The translations under genes were made by a program, and so were the position numbers. From Polynucleobacter sp. AP-Kolm-20A-A1 (GTDB taxonomy: Bacteria > Pseudomonadota > Gammaproteobacteria > Burkholderiales > Burkholderiaceae), in contig NZ_CP061315.1 in assembly GCF_018688315.1 (NCBI RefSeq), forward strand, positions 1,488,001-1,552,000: a DNA stretch of 64,000 nucleotides. Reading direction: 5' to 3'. Below the pieces are notes generated by a model. It was given only the letters and a program-made list of their open reading frames with translations. It had not been told where the DNA came from and ran no database searches. Below, piece after piece: positions 35,311 through 44,336 of the stretch. Position 1 is the first letter of the stretch, and each line of letters begins with the position of its first letter.

Positions 35311-37226
35311 GAGATCTGCTTTTTCAATTTGATGCGATAGCGTTTATCTGAGATCGCCAAGACTCCGCCAAGCGCCATTAACAAGCAACCACCCCAAATC
35401 CAATCTACAAAAGGTTTGTAGTAAACGCGTACAGCCCAAGATTTGTCATCCAACTCTTCGCCAAGGGAAACATAGATATCACGAGTTAAGCCTGCATCAA
35501 TAGCCGCTTCTGTCATTGGCATCGTGGAAGAGAAATAACTACGCTTTTCTGGATACATCGTTGTTTCTGTTTTGCCATTTTTAATTAATAAGAATGAGCC
35601 ACGCATCGCTTGATAATTTGGACCCATTGCAGCTGCAACGCTTTGTAACTGAATTTGATAGCCGCCAACAGAAACCGTATCGCCTGCTGACATGCGTACA
35701 TCTTTTTCTTCTTGGTACGCGCCAACCATTGTGACGCCAATCACAAACACAGCAATTCCAAGATGGGCAACTTGCATACCAATAAATGAGCGAGTGGGTT
35801 TACCTGCTTTTGCTTGACGAATGATTTGCAGACAACCTGAAGCTATCACCCAGAAAGCCAATAAGAACCCTAGGCCCGCCAACCAAGTAAATTGACCCAT
35901 GATGAGCGGGATAGCGACACCCGCAAATACTGCAACCAAGCCTGCGACCCATAAGCGCTTAACTACGGTAATTAGATTGGTATTTTTCCAGCTCGTCCAA
36001 GGTCCAATCCCCATCAATACCAATAAAGGAATCATGATGGGCACAAACACACTATTGAAATATGGAGGGCCGACAGAAATCTTACCTAAGTGAAGTGCAT
36101 CGATCAGCAATGGATAAAGAGTGCCAAGCAACACCGAGCCAGCGGAGACTACTAAAAATACATTGCCTAGCAAGATGAAGGTTTCTCTTGAGCTCAAACT
36201 AAATTTACTGCCTAGAGCGCTCTTAGGCGCACGCCATGCGTACAGCACTAAAGAAGATCCAACCACTAAAGCCAAAAAGATCAGAATGAAGATGCCGCGT
36301 CTTGGGTCTGTTGCAAAAGCATGAACAGATGTGAGTACGCCCGAGCGGACTAAGAATGTTCCCAATAAAGAGAGTGAGAAAGCAGTGATTGCCAACAATA
36401 CGGTCCAGCTTTTAAATCCACCACGTTTCTCGGTAACCGCCAATGAGTGCAGAAGCGCAGTTCCAACTAACCAAGGAATAAAAGAAGCATTCTCAACTGG
36501 ATCCCAGAACCACCAACCACCCCAGCCCAACTCGTAATATGCCCACCAAGAACCTAGAGCAATACCGAGTGTTAAAAATATCCAAGCTGCAGTGGTCCAA
36601 GGTCGGGACCAACGTGCCCAGGCAGCATCTAATCTGCCAGACAACAAAGAGGCGATAGCAAATGCAAAGGCCACAGAAAATCCAACATAGCCCATGTACA
36701 ACATCGGCGGGTGAAAGACCAATCCAGGATCTTGTAAGAGCGGATTTAATGAGCGGCCATCTTGCGCTGCAGGTAAAAGACGGGTGAAGGGACTGGACGT
36801 AGTCAACACAAACAATAGGAGACCGCTAGTCACAAGCCCTAGAACACCAATCACTCGCGCCACCATGAACTCATCTAAAGCCTTAGAGAGCTGAGCAACC
36901 AAAATCGTCCACGTACTTAATAAGAAAATCCATAACAACAAAGAACCCTCATGCCCACCCCATACCGCACCTAGACGATAAACGACTGGCAGCTGGGAAT
37001 TGGAATGCTCCGCCACATAGAGCACTGAAAAGTCATTTATGTAAAAACTCCAAGCCAGAATTGCGAATGCAATGGCAAGCAAGAGAAAAACTGTTTGGGC
37101 CGCTGGTCTAGCCAATACCAACCACTCACGGCGACCATAATGCGCGCCAACTAAAGGCAAGATCCCTTGTATGCAAGCAACACAAAGAGCAAGTATTAAT
37201 GCGTAATGCCCAAACTCAGGAATCAT
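35307..37226 (-). CDS. ccmF: Haem lyase subunit CcmF
   Basis: 639 residues, about fifteen membrane segments. The tryptophan-rich haem motif is in [19 protein letters not shown] near residue 235; family His residues are in [11 protein letters not shown] and TALLHSLA. A periplasmic domain lies between residues ~515 and 605. CcmF with CcmH and CcmI attaches haem to CxxCH sites. Length matches the family. Overlaps ccmE and ccmG by four bases. Confidence 0.97.
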   Translation of the reverse strand: MIPEFGHYALILALCVACIQGILPLVGAHYGRREWLVLARPAAQTVFLLLAIAFAILAWSFYINDFSVLYVAEHSNSQLPVVYRLGAVWGGHEGSLLLWIFLLSTWTILVAQLSKALDEFMVARVIGVLGLVTSGLLLFVLTTSSPFTRLLPAAQDGRSLNPLLQDPGLVFHPPMLYMGYVGFSVAFAFAIASLLSGRLDAAWARWSRPWTTAAWIFLTLGIALGSWWAYYELGWGGWWFWDPVENASFIPWLVGTALLHSLAVTEKRGGFKSWTVLLAITAFSLSLLGTFLVRSGVLTSVHAFATDPRRGIFILIFLALVVGSSLVLYAWRAPKSALGSKFSLSSRETFILLGNVFLVVSAGSVLLGTLYPLLIDALHLGKISVGPPYFNSVFVPIMIPLLVLMGIGPWTSWKNTNLITVVKRLWVAGLVAVFAGVAIPLIMGQFTWLAGLGFLLAFWVIASGCLQIIRQAKAGKPTRSFIGMQVAHLGIAVFVIGVTMVGAYQEEKDVRMSAGDTVSVGGYQIQLQSVAAAMGPNYQAMRGSFLLIKNGKTETTMYPEKRSYFSSTMPMTEAAIDAGLTRDIYVSLGEELDDKSWAVRVYYKPFVDWIWGGCLLMALGGVLAISDKRYRIKLKKQIS

Positions 37227-37657
37227 TTATTACTTCCGTTTTTCTGTGCCTGATCTAGAGCATGCTTAGCCTCGGGGGGCATATAGTTTTCATCATGCTT
37301 TGCTAACACTTCACTAGCTACAAATTCGCCATTCGAATTAAGGCGACCCTGAATCACCGCACCCTTACCTTCTTTAAATAAATCGGGAAGAATGCCGGTG
37401 TAAGCCACTGGAATATCTTTTGCCATATCGGTAATTACAAAATGCACTGTAAGTCCGTCGCGTTTGACTGACCCGTCTTTCACCATACCGCCAATCCTAA
37501 ATGCTTGACCATTGGGAGCCTTGCCAGCGGCAACCTCGCTTGGGGTGACATACAAAGCTATATTGCTATTTAGCGCATTCAAAATCAGAAGTGCGGCCAC
37601 TCCGATGACAGCGAGAGCTGCAACAATGATGACTGCACGTTTATGTCTAGGTTTCAC
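37223..37657 (-). CDS. ccmE: Haem chaperone CcmE
   Basis: 144 residues with one N-terminal membrane helix and a periplasmic beta barrel. The covalent haem-binding His lies in [13 protein letters not shown] near residue 121. Earlier blocks [16 protein letters not shown] and [19 protein letters not shown] are family-typical. It carries haem from CcmC to CcmF. Overlaps ccmD and ccmF by four bases. Confidence 0.96.
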   Translation of the reverse strand: MKPRHKRAVIIVAALAVIGVAALLILNALNSNIALYVTPSEVAAGKAPNGQAFRIGGMVKDGSVKRDGLTVHFVITDMAKDIPVAYTGILPDLFKEGKGAVIQGRLNSNGEFVASEVLAKHDENYMPPEAKHALDQAQKNGSNK

Positions 37658-37842
37658 TTACTGCTCTCTTTATCAAACTGCTCTGCTAGGCGCTCTTGTT
37701 GAAGTCTGCGAATAACTGCTTTGAAGCGCGCACGAATTGCCAAAGGCTCTATCAGCATCACCAAAGCACAAACACCAAAACTACTCCACACGTAAAGTGC
37801 GTAGCCACCCATAGCAAAGAATTCAGAAGGACTATTCCACAT
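37654..37842 (-). CDS. ccmD: Haem exporter protein CcmD
   Basis: 62 residues: [26 protein letters not shown] is the membrane helix with the CcmD-type GGYALYVW, followed by a basic tail with [17 protein letters not shown]. It lies exactly between ccmC and ccmE, overlapping ccmC by one base. CcmD helps release haem-loaded CcmE from the CcmABC complex. Confidence 0.93.
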   Translation of the reverse strand: MWNSPSEFFAMGGYALYVWSSFGVCALVMLIEPLAIRARFKAVIRRLQQERLAEQFDKESSK

Positions 37843-38618
37843 TAATTCTTAACCTCGCTCAATTGTCTCACCCAATCAGCATGAGCCTCACGCTCCAGAA
37901 TGATGGTCCTGACTCGCATCAAGCCTACTGCAATCGAGTACATCCAGAAACATAAGGCCATTAATAACATTCCTAACAGCATGGTCTGGGCCATAGCGGG
38001 CGCCTTGGTTAAAGAAACCGACGCACCTTGGTGCAAGGTATTCCACCATTTCACCGAGAAATAAATGATGGGTATGTTCACCACCCCAACTAACGCCAAG
38101 ATTGCGCCAGCTTTATCAGCTCTTCGTGGATTATCAATAGAGGCCTGCAAAGCGATAAAGCCTAAATACAAAAATAACAATATCAACTCTGATGTCAGAC
38201 GAGCATCCCAAACCCACCAAGCACCCCACATTGGCTTACCCCAGAAGGCACCTGTCCACAAAGACAGGAAGGCCATCCACGCACCAATAGGCGCAAGCGC
38301 TTGAGCCATCATGGCAGATAGGCGTGTATTAAATACCAATCCCAACCCAGCCCACATAGCCATGACTAAGTAAATAAACATCGACATCCATGAGGCAGGC
38401 ACATGGATAAAAATTATTCGATAACCTTGACCCTGAACGGCATCTACTGGTGCCACAAAAAAACTCACCCATAAACCAGCGGCGCCAAATAACCCTGCAA
38501 GCACCCAAAAAATAGGAATTAACTTGCCTGCCACCGGATAGAAGGTGCTCGGGCTTGATAACTTAAACCAGTTAATCAAGCGGTTTTCAGAAAAGGAGGA
38601 GTTATTTGGTTGGTTCAT
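37842..38618 (-). CDS. ccmC: Haem export/delivery protein CcmC
   Basis: 258 residues with six membrane segments. The WWD haem motif is in KPMWGAWWVWDARLTSELI near residue 132. Haem-ligand His residues fit IIFIHVPASWMSM and the WNTLHQGASVS loop. CcmC loads haem onto CcmE. Four-base overlap with ccmB and one-base overlap with ccmD. Confidence 0.96.
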   Translation of the reverse strand: MNQPNNSSFSENRLINWFKLSSPSTFYPVAGKLIPIFWVLAGLFGAAGLWVSFFVAPVDAVQGQGYRIIFIHVPASWMSMFIYLVMAMWAGLGLVFNTRLSAMMAQALAPIGAWMAFLSLWTGAFWGKPMWGAWWVWDARLTSELILLFLYLGFIALQASIDNPRRADKAGAILALVGVVNIPIIYFSVKWWNTLHQGASVSLTKAPAMAQTMLLGMLLMALCFWMYSIAVGLMRVRTIILEREAHADWVRQLSEVKN

Positions 38619-39280
38619 TCAATCGCAATCTTTACAGCAGCACTACTTACCCAAGGTACAAATGCTAAAGCCAAAATCAATAATGCGCCCAGCAATGAAA
38701 AATGGCCTGATGTATCCAGACCCACGCTATTGGCATAGACAGCGCCGGCACCAAAGATCAGCACCGGTATATAGAGAGGCAAAATCAAAAGACTCATCAG
38801 TACGCTACCGCCCCTTACACCCAGAGTTAAGGCTGCACCAATGGACCCCAGCAATGAGAGCACTGGGGTTCCCAATAAAAGCGTACCCATCAACACATAT
38901 AAAGAGCTCGCATCTAAATCAAACTGAATACCAATAATAGGAGCCAAGAGCACGAGCGGCAAACCGCAAACAAGCCAATGCGCAATAATTTTTCCTGCCA
39001 CCAAAAATACCAATGGTTGAGGCGCTAACGCCAACTGCTCCAACGCGCCGTCCGCATAGTCAGAAGCAAACATGCGGTGCAAACCCAACAGGGTAGATAA
39101 CAAAGCGGCCACCCAAATCACTCCCGGAGCAATCTTGCGCAACAATGCAGCATCCGCACCGATACCCAGCGGGAATAGACTGGTCACCACCACAAAGAAG
39201 AACAAGGCAGTCAGCACCTCACTCTTGCGTCGCATGACCAAGAGTAAGTCCCTGTGAATCATTGTTAGCAAGGCGTTCAT
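38615..39280 (-). CDS. ccmB: Haem exporter subunit CcmB
   Basis: 221 residues with six hydrophobic segments. The N-terminal IHRDLLLVMRRKSEVL and the FASDYADGALEQLALAP loop are CcmB-specific. It is the membrane partner of the CcmA ATPase. Four-base overlaps with both neighbours. Confidence 0.95.
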   Translation of the reverse strand: MNALLTMIHRDLLLVMRRKSEVLTALFFFVVVTSLFPLGIGADAALLRKIAPGVIWVAALLSTLLGLHRMFASDYADGALEQLALAPQPLVFLVAGKIIAHWLVCGLPLVLLAPIIGIQFDLDASSLYVLMGTLLLGTPVLSLLGSIGAALTLGVRGGSVLMSLLILPLYIPVLIFGAGAVYANSVGLDTSGHFSLLGALLILALAFVPWVSSAAVKIAIE

Positions 39281-39924
39281 AGGTCGAGCACCCGCACATT
39301 AGGTAGACTCACCTCTTGATGGCTAGTGAAAATCACCAAGCCACCATCCTCCAGCTGCCCTGCAATCAAGCTTTGCAGTTCTTGTACGGCCTTCACATCG
39401 AGAGCATTAAACGGCTCATCCAAGATCCATAGCTTGGCCTGACGAGTTAACATTCGCGCCATTAGGACGCGTCGCTTCTGTCCTGCAGATAAATAATTCA
39501 CTGGCAAGTCTTCGCGACCACGTAGACCAAAACGCCATAAAGTAGCCAACGCTTTTTCGTGACTCAATGCAACACCATCCAGTGCCGCATACATTTGTAA
39601 ATTTTCTAAAGCCGTGAGGTCTTCCTTCAGGGCATCCCTATGCCCCAGAAACAAAAGATCGCGGTGATAAGCAATCGCATTAGATGCAATGGATTCATCA
39701 CCCCAAAGAACCTCGCCCGACTCCGGCTTAGCCAAGCCAGTCAAAAGGCGCAGCAAACTTGTTTTACCAACTCCGTTCTCACCTCGAACATGCAAGCAAT
39801 TTCCGGAGGCTACTCGCAGATTTAAGCCTGAAAAAAGTTGTTTTTCACCTCGCACGCAAGTTAAAGCGCGGGCTTCGAGCACATAGTGTTTATTACCGGA
39901 GATTGGGGAAATATTGTTTGTCAT
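39277..39924 (-). CDS. ccmA: Cytochrome c biogenesis ATP-binding protein CcmA
   Basis: 215 residues of the ABC ATPase family: Walker A GENGVGKTSLL, signature LSAGQKRRVLMAR, Walker B LWILDEPFNALD. The position at the head of ccmABCDEFGHI identifies it. It uses ATP to release haem-CcmE from CcmC. The ~140-base leader between it and the terminator at 40068 probably holds the operon's promoter. Confidence 0.95.
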   Translation of the reverse strand: MTNNISPISGNKHYVLEARALTCVRGEKQLFSGLNLRVASGNCLHVRGENGVGKTSLLRLLTGLAKPESGEVLWGDESIASNAIAYHRDLLFLGHRDALKEDLTALENLQMYAALDGVALSHEKALATLWRFGLRGREDLPVNYLSAGQKRRVLMARMLTRQAKLWILDEPFNALDVKAVQELQSLIAGQLEDGGLVIFTSHQEVSLPNVRVLDL

Positions 39925-40041
39925 GAAAGGCTTGTGGCTTACGTCAAACCACCCCAGGCATTGTCCAAGAGCGTATAGACGCTGTCAAACAAGCAAAAGT
40001 GGATTTTGAGAATAATCTCTTTTAATTCAATTGCTTAGAGA

Positions 40042-40047
40042 ATTATA
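40042..40047 (-). promoter_or_regulatory. Possible -10 element of the ccm operon
   Basis: On the reverse strand this reads TATAAT, about 120 bases ahead of the ccmA start. The -35 position 17 bases away is poor (TTTATT) and lies in the terminator of the upstream gene. Apart from this I see nothing clear in 39925-40067. Confidence 0.3.
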
Positions 40048-40067
40048 AACCGACCGCGATGGGAAAT

Positions 40068-40092
40068 AAAAAACCACCCGAAGGTGGTTTTT
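40068..40092 (-). terminator. Intrinsic terminator after flavodoxin gene
   Basis: Arms AAAACCACC/GGTGGTTTT. On the reverse strand the loop is the stable TTCG tetraloop, followed by a T-run. It lies 24 bases after the flavodoxin-family stop and separates that operon from ccm. Confidence 0.88.
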
Positions 40093-40115
40093 GGTCCGCT
40101 CAACCCGTAAACCGC

Positions 40116-40667
40116 TTATTTGAGACGTTTTGTGATTTCAGCGATACGTTGGCCATAGAGTCTTGCAGTCTCCAAATCGCCCGCATTCACTTCGTCAGCA
40201 CTCGCATCAGAAGGGGTTTGCATCATTGCACCGGCAGAAGAGCCGACATAGTTCACGTCATCTCGTTTAGCAGCCTTAGAGTTAGAAGGCATAAGACCAG
40301 TACCAACCCATAAACCAGAATGCTGCATTGCTAAAGTAAAGAAATAATGCAAAGTGGAATGCTTGTCACCGTTCATTGTGGCTGAGTTTGTAAACCCGCC
40401 AAACACCTTGTCTTTCCACTGCTGAGAAAACCATTGCTTGGAAGATGCGTCAGCGAACTTCTTAAATTGCCAGCTCACCGTTCCCATATAAGTTGGGGAG
40501 CCAAACACGATTGCATCAGCCTCATTTAAGGTTGCCCATTGCGCATCGGTAATATTACCTTCGGCATCGATGGCAATCAATGTGCCATTGGCACCTTTAG
40601 CAACTGCTTCAGCTTGTTTTACAGTGTGGCCATAACCACTATGAAATACCACGGCAATTTTTGTCAT
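40116..40667 (-). CDS. Flavodoxin-family NAD(P)H:quinone oxidoreductase (WrbA-like)
   Basis: 183 residues. The FMN phosphate loop is VVFHSGYGHTVKQAEA at the N-terminus; the isoalloxazine-binding blocks are FGSPTYMGTVSWQFKKF near residue 55 and VFGGFTNSATMNGDK near 88. This matches the WrbA-like two-electron quinone reductases, cytosolic and FMN-dependent. It is the last gene of a MarR-DoxX-flavodoxin operon, consistent with reductive detoxification of quinones or electrophiles. WrbA proper is ~198 residues, so I avoid the symbol. Confidence 0.88.
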   Translation of the reverse strand: MTKIAVVFHSGYGHTVKQAEAVAKGANGTLIAIDAEGNITDAQWATLNEADAIVFGSPTYMGTVSWQFKKFADASSKQWFSQQWKDKVFGGFTNSATMNGDKHSTLHYFFTLAMQHSGLWVGTGLMPSNSKAAKRDDVNYVGSSAGAMMQTPSDASADEVNAGDLETARLYGQRIAEITKRLK

Positions 40668-40693
40668 ATCTTTCTTCTTTTAAATAAATGTAA

Positions 40694-41107
40694 TTATTTG
40701 GCTATCGCAATTTTTTCATCAACAGAAAGACTGCCTGCGCCAAATACTGTAACTAAAAATAATCCTCCAGCCATACTGAGATTTTTCATGAACATAATGT
40801 TCTGGAGGTAAGCCTGGTCGGCCGGTACAGCCCAGAAGTTATGGAAAACAAAAGCTGCCAAGATGGTAAAGCCCCCCAGTAGAAAGCCAGCTATGCGAGC
40901 TTTATAACCAATGGCAATAGCAATTCCACCCAGCACTTCGAGCGCTACCGTTAAGGCCGCCAACACAACAGGTGCAGACAATCCCTTTGAGGCGATATAG
41001 GCCACTGTTCCTTCAAAGCCAAATAGCTTAGAGAATCCTGCTGAAATAAAAATTGCTGCTAACAAAATTCTGGCAATCAGTGTGAATGGTTTTGAAAGTG
41101 AATGCAT
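40694..41107 (-). CDS. DoxX family membrane protein
   Basis: 137 residues with four hydrophobic segments. The start RILLAAIFISAGFSKLFGFEGTV and the middle ALEVLGGIAIAIGYKAR are DoxX signatures. TTAGGAG lies ahead of the ATG. DoxX-like proteins occur with stress-response and thiol-quinone genes and interact with redox enzymes in some bacteria; a direct role is unproven here. It sits 16 bases after the MarR gene and 26 bases before the flavodoxin gene. Confidence 0.9.
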   Translation of the reverse strand: MHSLSKPFTLIARILLAAIFISAGFSKLFGFEGTVAYIASKGLSAPVVLAALTVALEVLGGIAIAIGYKARIAGFLLGGFTILAAFVFHNFWAVPADQAYLQNIMFMKNLSMAGGLFLVTVFGAGSLSVDEKIAIAK

Positions 41108-41123
41108 ATCAACTCCTAAAAAA

Positions 41124-41543
41124 TTAATTTGTGAAAATATGGTTAAGTGATTGAAGAGACTTAGTAACTACTGCTAGTTCTTTTTCATCCAACTTATTAA
41201 ATGCTTTTGCCAAGTGTTCTAGATGCGCAGGAAATACCTTTTCAAATAATGCTTTCCCTTTTTGAGTGAGGCCAATCATTTGACTGCGCCCATCTTCAGG
41301 GTTTAATTTGCGCTCCAATATTCCTTTAGCCTCAAGGCGCTCTAATACGCCAGTGAGAGTTCCCTTGGTTACCAATGTTTTTTCACCCAACTCTTTACAA
41401 GTCATCGGCGGTTGATTGCCCAATGTAGCGATCACGTCGAACTGTGTTGTAGTCAAACCCATTGCTTTGACATCAGGCGCGGAATAACGCTCAAATGCTT
41501 GATATGCAGAAACCAAATTTCTTAGGGTGGGCAGGAAACTCAT
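41124..41543 (-). CDS. MarR-family transcription regulator
   Basis: 139 residues. The winged HTH spans residues ~40-100, with TCKELGEKTLVTKGTLTGVLERLEAKG as the HTH (split here by its recognition helix) and ERKLNPEDGRSQMIGLT as the wing containing the DxRxxxxxLT motif. The two terminal helices form the dimer interface. It leads the operon with DoxX and a flavodoxin. An eight-base inverted repeat overlies the -10 of its own promoter, so self-repression relieved by a quinone or electrophile is likely by analogy with MarR-type quinone sensors. Its single-gene ligand is unknown. Confidence 0.93.
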   Translation of the reverse strand: MSFLPTLRNLVSAYQAFERYSAPDVKAMGLTTTQFDVIATLGNQPPMTCKELGEKTLVTKGTLTGVLERLEAKGILERKLNPEDGRSQMIGLTQKGKALFEKVFPAHLEHLAKAFNKLDEKELAVVTKSLQSLNHIFTN

Positions 41544-41556
41544 TAAATATCCATAA

Positions 41557-41601
41557 AGTACTAACTAGAACTAGTTTAGTACTAATACGAACTAAAATCA
41601 A
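41557..41601 (-). promoter_or_regulatory. MarR operon promoter with overlapping operator
   Basis: On the reverse strand TTGATT (41601-41596) and TAAACT (41578-41573) form -35 and -10 boxes with a 17-base spacer. An inverted repeat AGTACTAA-N11-TTAGTACT at 41557-41583 covers the -10 and start region, with an inner CTAG-AA-CTAG. It begins 14 bases before the MarR ATG. This is the expected place for a repressor operator. Confidence 0.8.
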
Positions 41602-41663
41602 GCACCCCAAAAAGGTTTTTCAATGACATAGTCATAACCTTGTATTGCAGGTGAGAGGGCATG

Positions 41664-41684
41664 AAAAACCCCGCCGTAGCGGGG
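41664..41684 (-). terminator. Intrinsic terminator after quinone oxidoreductase
   Basis: CCCCGC/GCGGGG arms around CGTA; on the reverse strand GCGGGG is followed by TTTTTCAT. It lies 24 bases beyond the quinone oxidoreductase stop. Confidence 0.85.
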
Positions 41685-41707
41685 CTGGTATTACTAAGCC
41701 AAGAAGA

Positions 41708-42688
41708 TTAAGGAATGAGCACAATAGCGCCAGACACTTTACGCCCTTCAGCTGCGCGATGTGCATCGGCCGCCTGCTCTAACGGAAACTTTGCACCAAT
41801 CTGAACCTTCACATGGCCCTTAGCGATGGCATCAAATACTGCCTTTGCATTTTCCTGGAGCAGCGCTGGAGTGGCGTTATGCGGAAATACGGAAGGCCTT
41901 GTTAAAAATAGACAACCCTTCTTATTCAGAATCTCAGGCTGGATCTCTGGAGCTGGGCCAGAGGCTGCGCCAAACAAAGCAACAGTTCCAAAAGGCGCTG
42001 TGCATTCTAGTGAACCCAAGAAAGTAGTTTTAGCAACTGAGTCATAGACAACATTTGCTTTTTTACCGCCAGTTGCCTTGATCACTTCTTCCACCCAATT
42101 TGAACTGGAGTAATCAACCACGACATCGCAACCTGCTTCTTTGGCAGCGGCAAATTTAGCTGGAGAGCCAACAGTGCCCACCACAAAGGCGCCCAAGGCT
42201 TTTGCCCAGCCCGCCAGAATTTGACCAACGCCACCAGCGGCAGCATGCACCAAAACTACATCACCTGCTTTCACTTTGTAAGTTTTTTGCACCAAATATT
42301 GAGCAGTCATCGCCTTAAAAAATACAGCGGCTGCAACTTCATCGGCAATATTGCTAGGCAGCGGAACTAATTTATCAGCAGGTACATTGCGTGCGCTTGC
42401 GTATGCGCCAATACCGGCGTTCATATACACAATGCGATCACCAATCTTAAGACCAGTGACACCCTCACCCAAAGCTTCAACCACGCCAACACCCTCATGG
42501 CCAAGACCTGTAGGCATATCTAGTGGATAAACACCTGAGCGCTGGTACACGTCTATGAAATTAAAACCAACAGCGGTTTGACGGATTTGTACCTCACCCT
42601 TACCTGGGGCAGGCAATTCTTTATCGATTAACTTGATTACGTCTGCACTACCAAGTTCAGAAAGACTAACAACTCGAGCTTTTGTCAC
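41708..42688 (-). CDS. NADPH:quinone oxidoreductase, zinc-independent MDR family
   Basis: 326 residues of the medium-chain dehydrogenase family. GLGHEGVGVVEALGEGV lies near residue 64 and the NADPH motif VLVHAAAGGVGQILAGWAKALGA near 145. No zinc-binding cysteine cluster is present, so it is the QOR/zeta-crystallin type. The start is a GTG with AAGG seven bases upstream. Usual length. It is near but not in the MarR operon, separated by its own terminator and the MarR promoter; both may respond to quinones. Confidence 0.92.
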   Translation of the reverse strand: MTKARVVSLSELGSADVIKLIDKELPAPGKGEVQIRQTAVGFNFIDVYQRSGVYPLDMPTGLGHEGVGVVEALGEGVTGLKIGDRIVYMNAGIGAYASARNVPADKLVPLPSNIADEVAAAVFFKAMTAQYLVQKTYKVKAGDVVLVHAAAGGVGQILAGWAKALGAFVVGTVGSPAKFAAAKEAGCDVVVDYSSSNWVEEVIKATGGKKANVVYDSVAKTTFLGSLECTAPFGTVALFGAASGPAPEIQPEILNKKGCLFLTRPSVFPHNATPALLQENAKAVFDAIAKGHVKVQIGAKFPLEQAADAHRAAEGRKVSGAIVLIP

Positions 42689-42720
42689 GTGTCACCTTAT
42701 TATTTTTTATATTGAAAAAA

Positions 42721-43155
42721 TCACACAGTAAGGGCGTCTTCTTCAATCACCGCCCAAGTACTGTCACCCAACTTCTTTACTGCCATAGAATAAGTCCAGC
42801 CATCAGGAATACCGCAACTCCATTCTTTTGGACCATTCTGAATTAAAACATTCACAGAGTTTCTACTGTCGTAATAAAGATGGTAGATTTTTCCATGAAT
42901 GGGATTAAAGCTAAATTTTGCACCATGTACCATCTCAGTCGCATCTAGCCTGGCCTGTAACGCTCTTGCCTGCTTCATTAATACTTCGGCTTGCTCCATG
43001 ATGCGCTCATATTCTTGCTTTGCATTTTGGCGCGCGACATTGACAGCCTTATCTTTTTCTTCGACAACCTTGATAGGTGCAAATACTGGGGCACCAACCT
43101 CCATTGGATATTCAATGCCAGCATGTCTTGCTGGATCGGTATCTTCAATTCTCAT
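42721..43155 (-). CDS. DUF2452 (C1orf50-like) protein
   Basis: 144 residues. A helical middle region with EYERIMEQAEVLMKQARALQ precedes the family block FNPIHGKIYHLYYDSR and the EWSCGIPDGW tail. No signal peptide or membrane helix, so cytosolic. The family occurs in bacteria and eukaryotes and has no known function. It sits upstream of the quinone oxidoreductase on the same strand (32 bases) and may share its transcript. Confidence 0.83.
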   Translation of the reverse strand: MRIEDTDPARHAGIEYPMEVGAPVFAPIKVVEEKDKAVNVARQNAKQEYERIMEQAEVLMKQARALQARLDATEMVHGAKFSFNPIHGKIYHLYYDSRNSVNVLIQNGPKEWSCGIPDGWTYSMAVKKLGDSTWAVIEEDALTV

Positions 43156-43183
43156 TTAATGCCCCAAATATCAAAAAACGTGA

Positions 43184-43717
43184 TTACTTAATAAGTCCAC
43201 ATGCAATTCGAGGACCAGAATTGCCGGCTGGCTGAGATTTGTAATCGTCCGGATCACGGTGCACAACTACTGAACGACCTAGAATTCCGGATGGGCCAGT
43301 ATTGACCGCAAAGCCATGCAATTTAGCTGTGTAAGTTGCATTGCCATTTGCATCAGATTTAATGTTTGGCAAATCACCAGCATGATTCATTCCGCTATTC
43401 GGCATGCCATGAGATTTTGTTTCAGGATTAAAGTGACCGCCTGCGCTAGTAGCATCAGGGGCTGAACAATCGCCTTTTTCATGCACATGGAACCCTTGTT
43501 CAGAGTTTGGCTTTAGACCTGAAAATGATCCATTGATCAGAACATCACTGCCTTGCCAAGTAAAGGTGACATCACCCTTGGCTTTTGAGCCGGATCTAGA
43601 TTCAAGGCTTGCACTTGCCTTTTGGCCTGTTCCTTGCTCCATGGATTGGCAAGCAACTAATGCCAATAAACCAGCAGCCGATAATGCAATCGAAATATTT
43701 CTTAAATTAGTGCTCAT
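43184..43717 (-). CDS. sodC: Cu/Zn superoxide dismutase, lipoprotein
   Basis: About 177 residues. The signal peptide ends in the lipobox ALVACQS, so it is probably lipid-anchored in the periplasm. Copper and zinc ligands are in GFHVHEKGDCSAPDA, GGHFNP, NHAGDLPNI and GRSVVVHRDPDD; the Cys pair for the disulfide is in GDCSAP and RIACGLIK. I begin at the ATG at 43717 because CAGGAG lies eight bases upstream; an ATG 27 bases earlier has none. Removes superoxide in the periplasm. Confidence 0.96.
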   Translation of the reverse strand: MSTNLRNISIALSAAGLLALVACQSMEQGTGQKASASLESRSGSKAKGDVTFTWQGSDVLINGSFSGLKPNSEQGFHVHEKGDCSAPDATSAGGHFNPETKSHGMPNSGMNHAGDLPNIKSDANGNATYTAKLHGFAVNTGPSGILGRSVVVHRDPDDYKSQPAGNSGPRIACGLIK

Positions 43718-43787
43718 TTGCGTCTCCTGGGTATTGGCGTTCAATGACAGCCTCCAGGAAAGTGTGACACAAATCCAGGTCTTTTGC

Positions 43788-44336
43788 TCAGCGCTTATAG
43801 AAGCTCAAAGTTACCTCGCCCAGATCGATACCAAACTTGCTCATTTTTGCCTTATTGAGCATTACCTTGGGGGTTACTAGGTACATCCAATCATTAAACT
43901 GCACGTGATAAATCGTGCCGTCTACCGGCAATGCCAGGGTATATGTCCAGTTCAGAGCGTTACCAGCCAGGTCACCCTGCGCATTACCAACAACATCGTC
44001 CGCGCGACCAACAAACTTGCCAGGCGATTGCTCAGTCAAAGTCCAAATCCGTTTTTGCTTAGTCCCGTCAGAGTAGTCAAAGCTCTCATCCAAAGTTCCG
44101 ACCTTCTTGCCGTCAACCACAGTCCAGCTCGCTTTAATCAACACCGTAAATCTTTTCTTAACTTCGCCGTTGCGATCAGTGAAGATTCCATAGGCATCAA
44201 TCGTGCCTGAAAAATATTCACTTAAATCTAGCGCCGGCTTTTCATTTGCGTATTGGGATACTTGAGGACTAGAGCATGAGACCAAAAATAAACCGCAAAA
44301 AATTAGCAAGATAAAACTAGATAGGGAGCGTTTCAT
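43788..44336 (-). CDS. DUF3833 family lipoprotein
   Basis: 182 residues with the lipobox FLVSCSS and the DUF3833 features LSEYFSGTIDAYGIFTDRNGEV and SWTVVDGKKVGTLDESFDYSDG. A C-terminal WMYLVTPKVMLNKAKMSKFGI block completes the fold. It overlaps the chalcone-isomerase-like gene by one base. In many proteobacteria these two lie together in light- or singlet-oxygen-response clusters; the molecular role is not known. Confidence 0.88.
   Translation of the reverse strand: MKRSLSSFILLIFCGLFLVSCSSPQVSQYANEKPALDLSEYFSGTIDAYGIFTDRNGEVKKRFTVLIKASWTVVDGKKVGTLDESFDYSDGTKQKRIWTLTEQSPGKFVGRADDVVGNAQGDLAGNALNWTYTLALPVDGTIYHVQFNDWMYLVTPKVMLNKAKMSKFGIDLGEVTLSFYKR

Noticed and set aside
39925..40067. Possible small RNA ahead of ccmA
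   Set aside because: Some short complementary words but no convincing stem-loop or terminator of its own; better read as the ccm leader.
43905..44210. Forward ORF of 101 codons
   Set aside because: Antisense shadow of the DUF3833 lipoprotein gene; no ribosome site.
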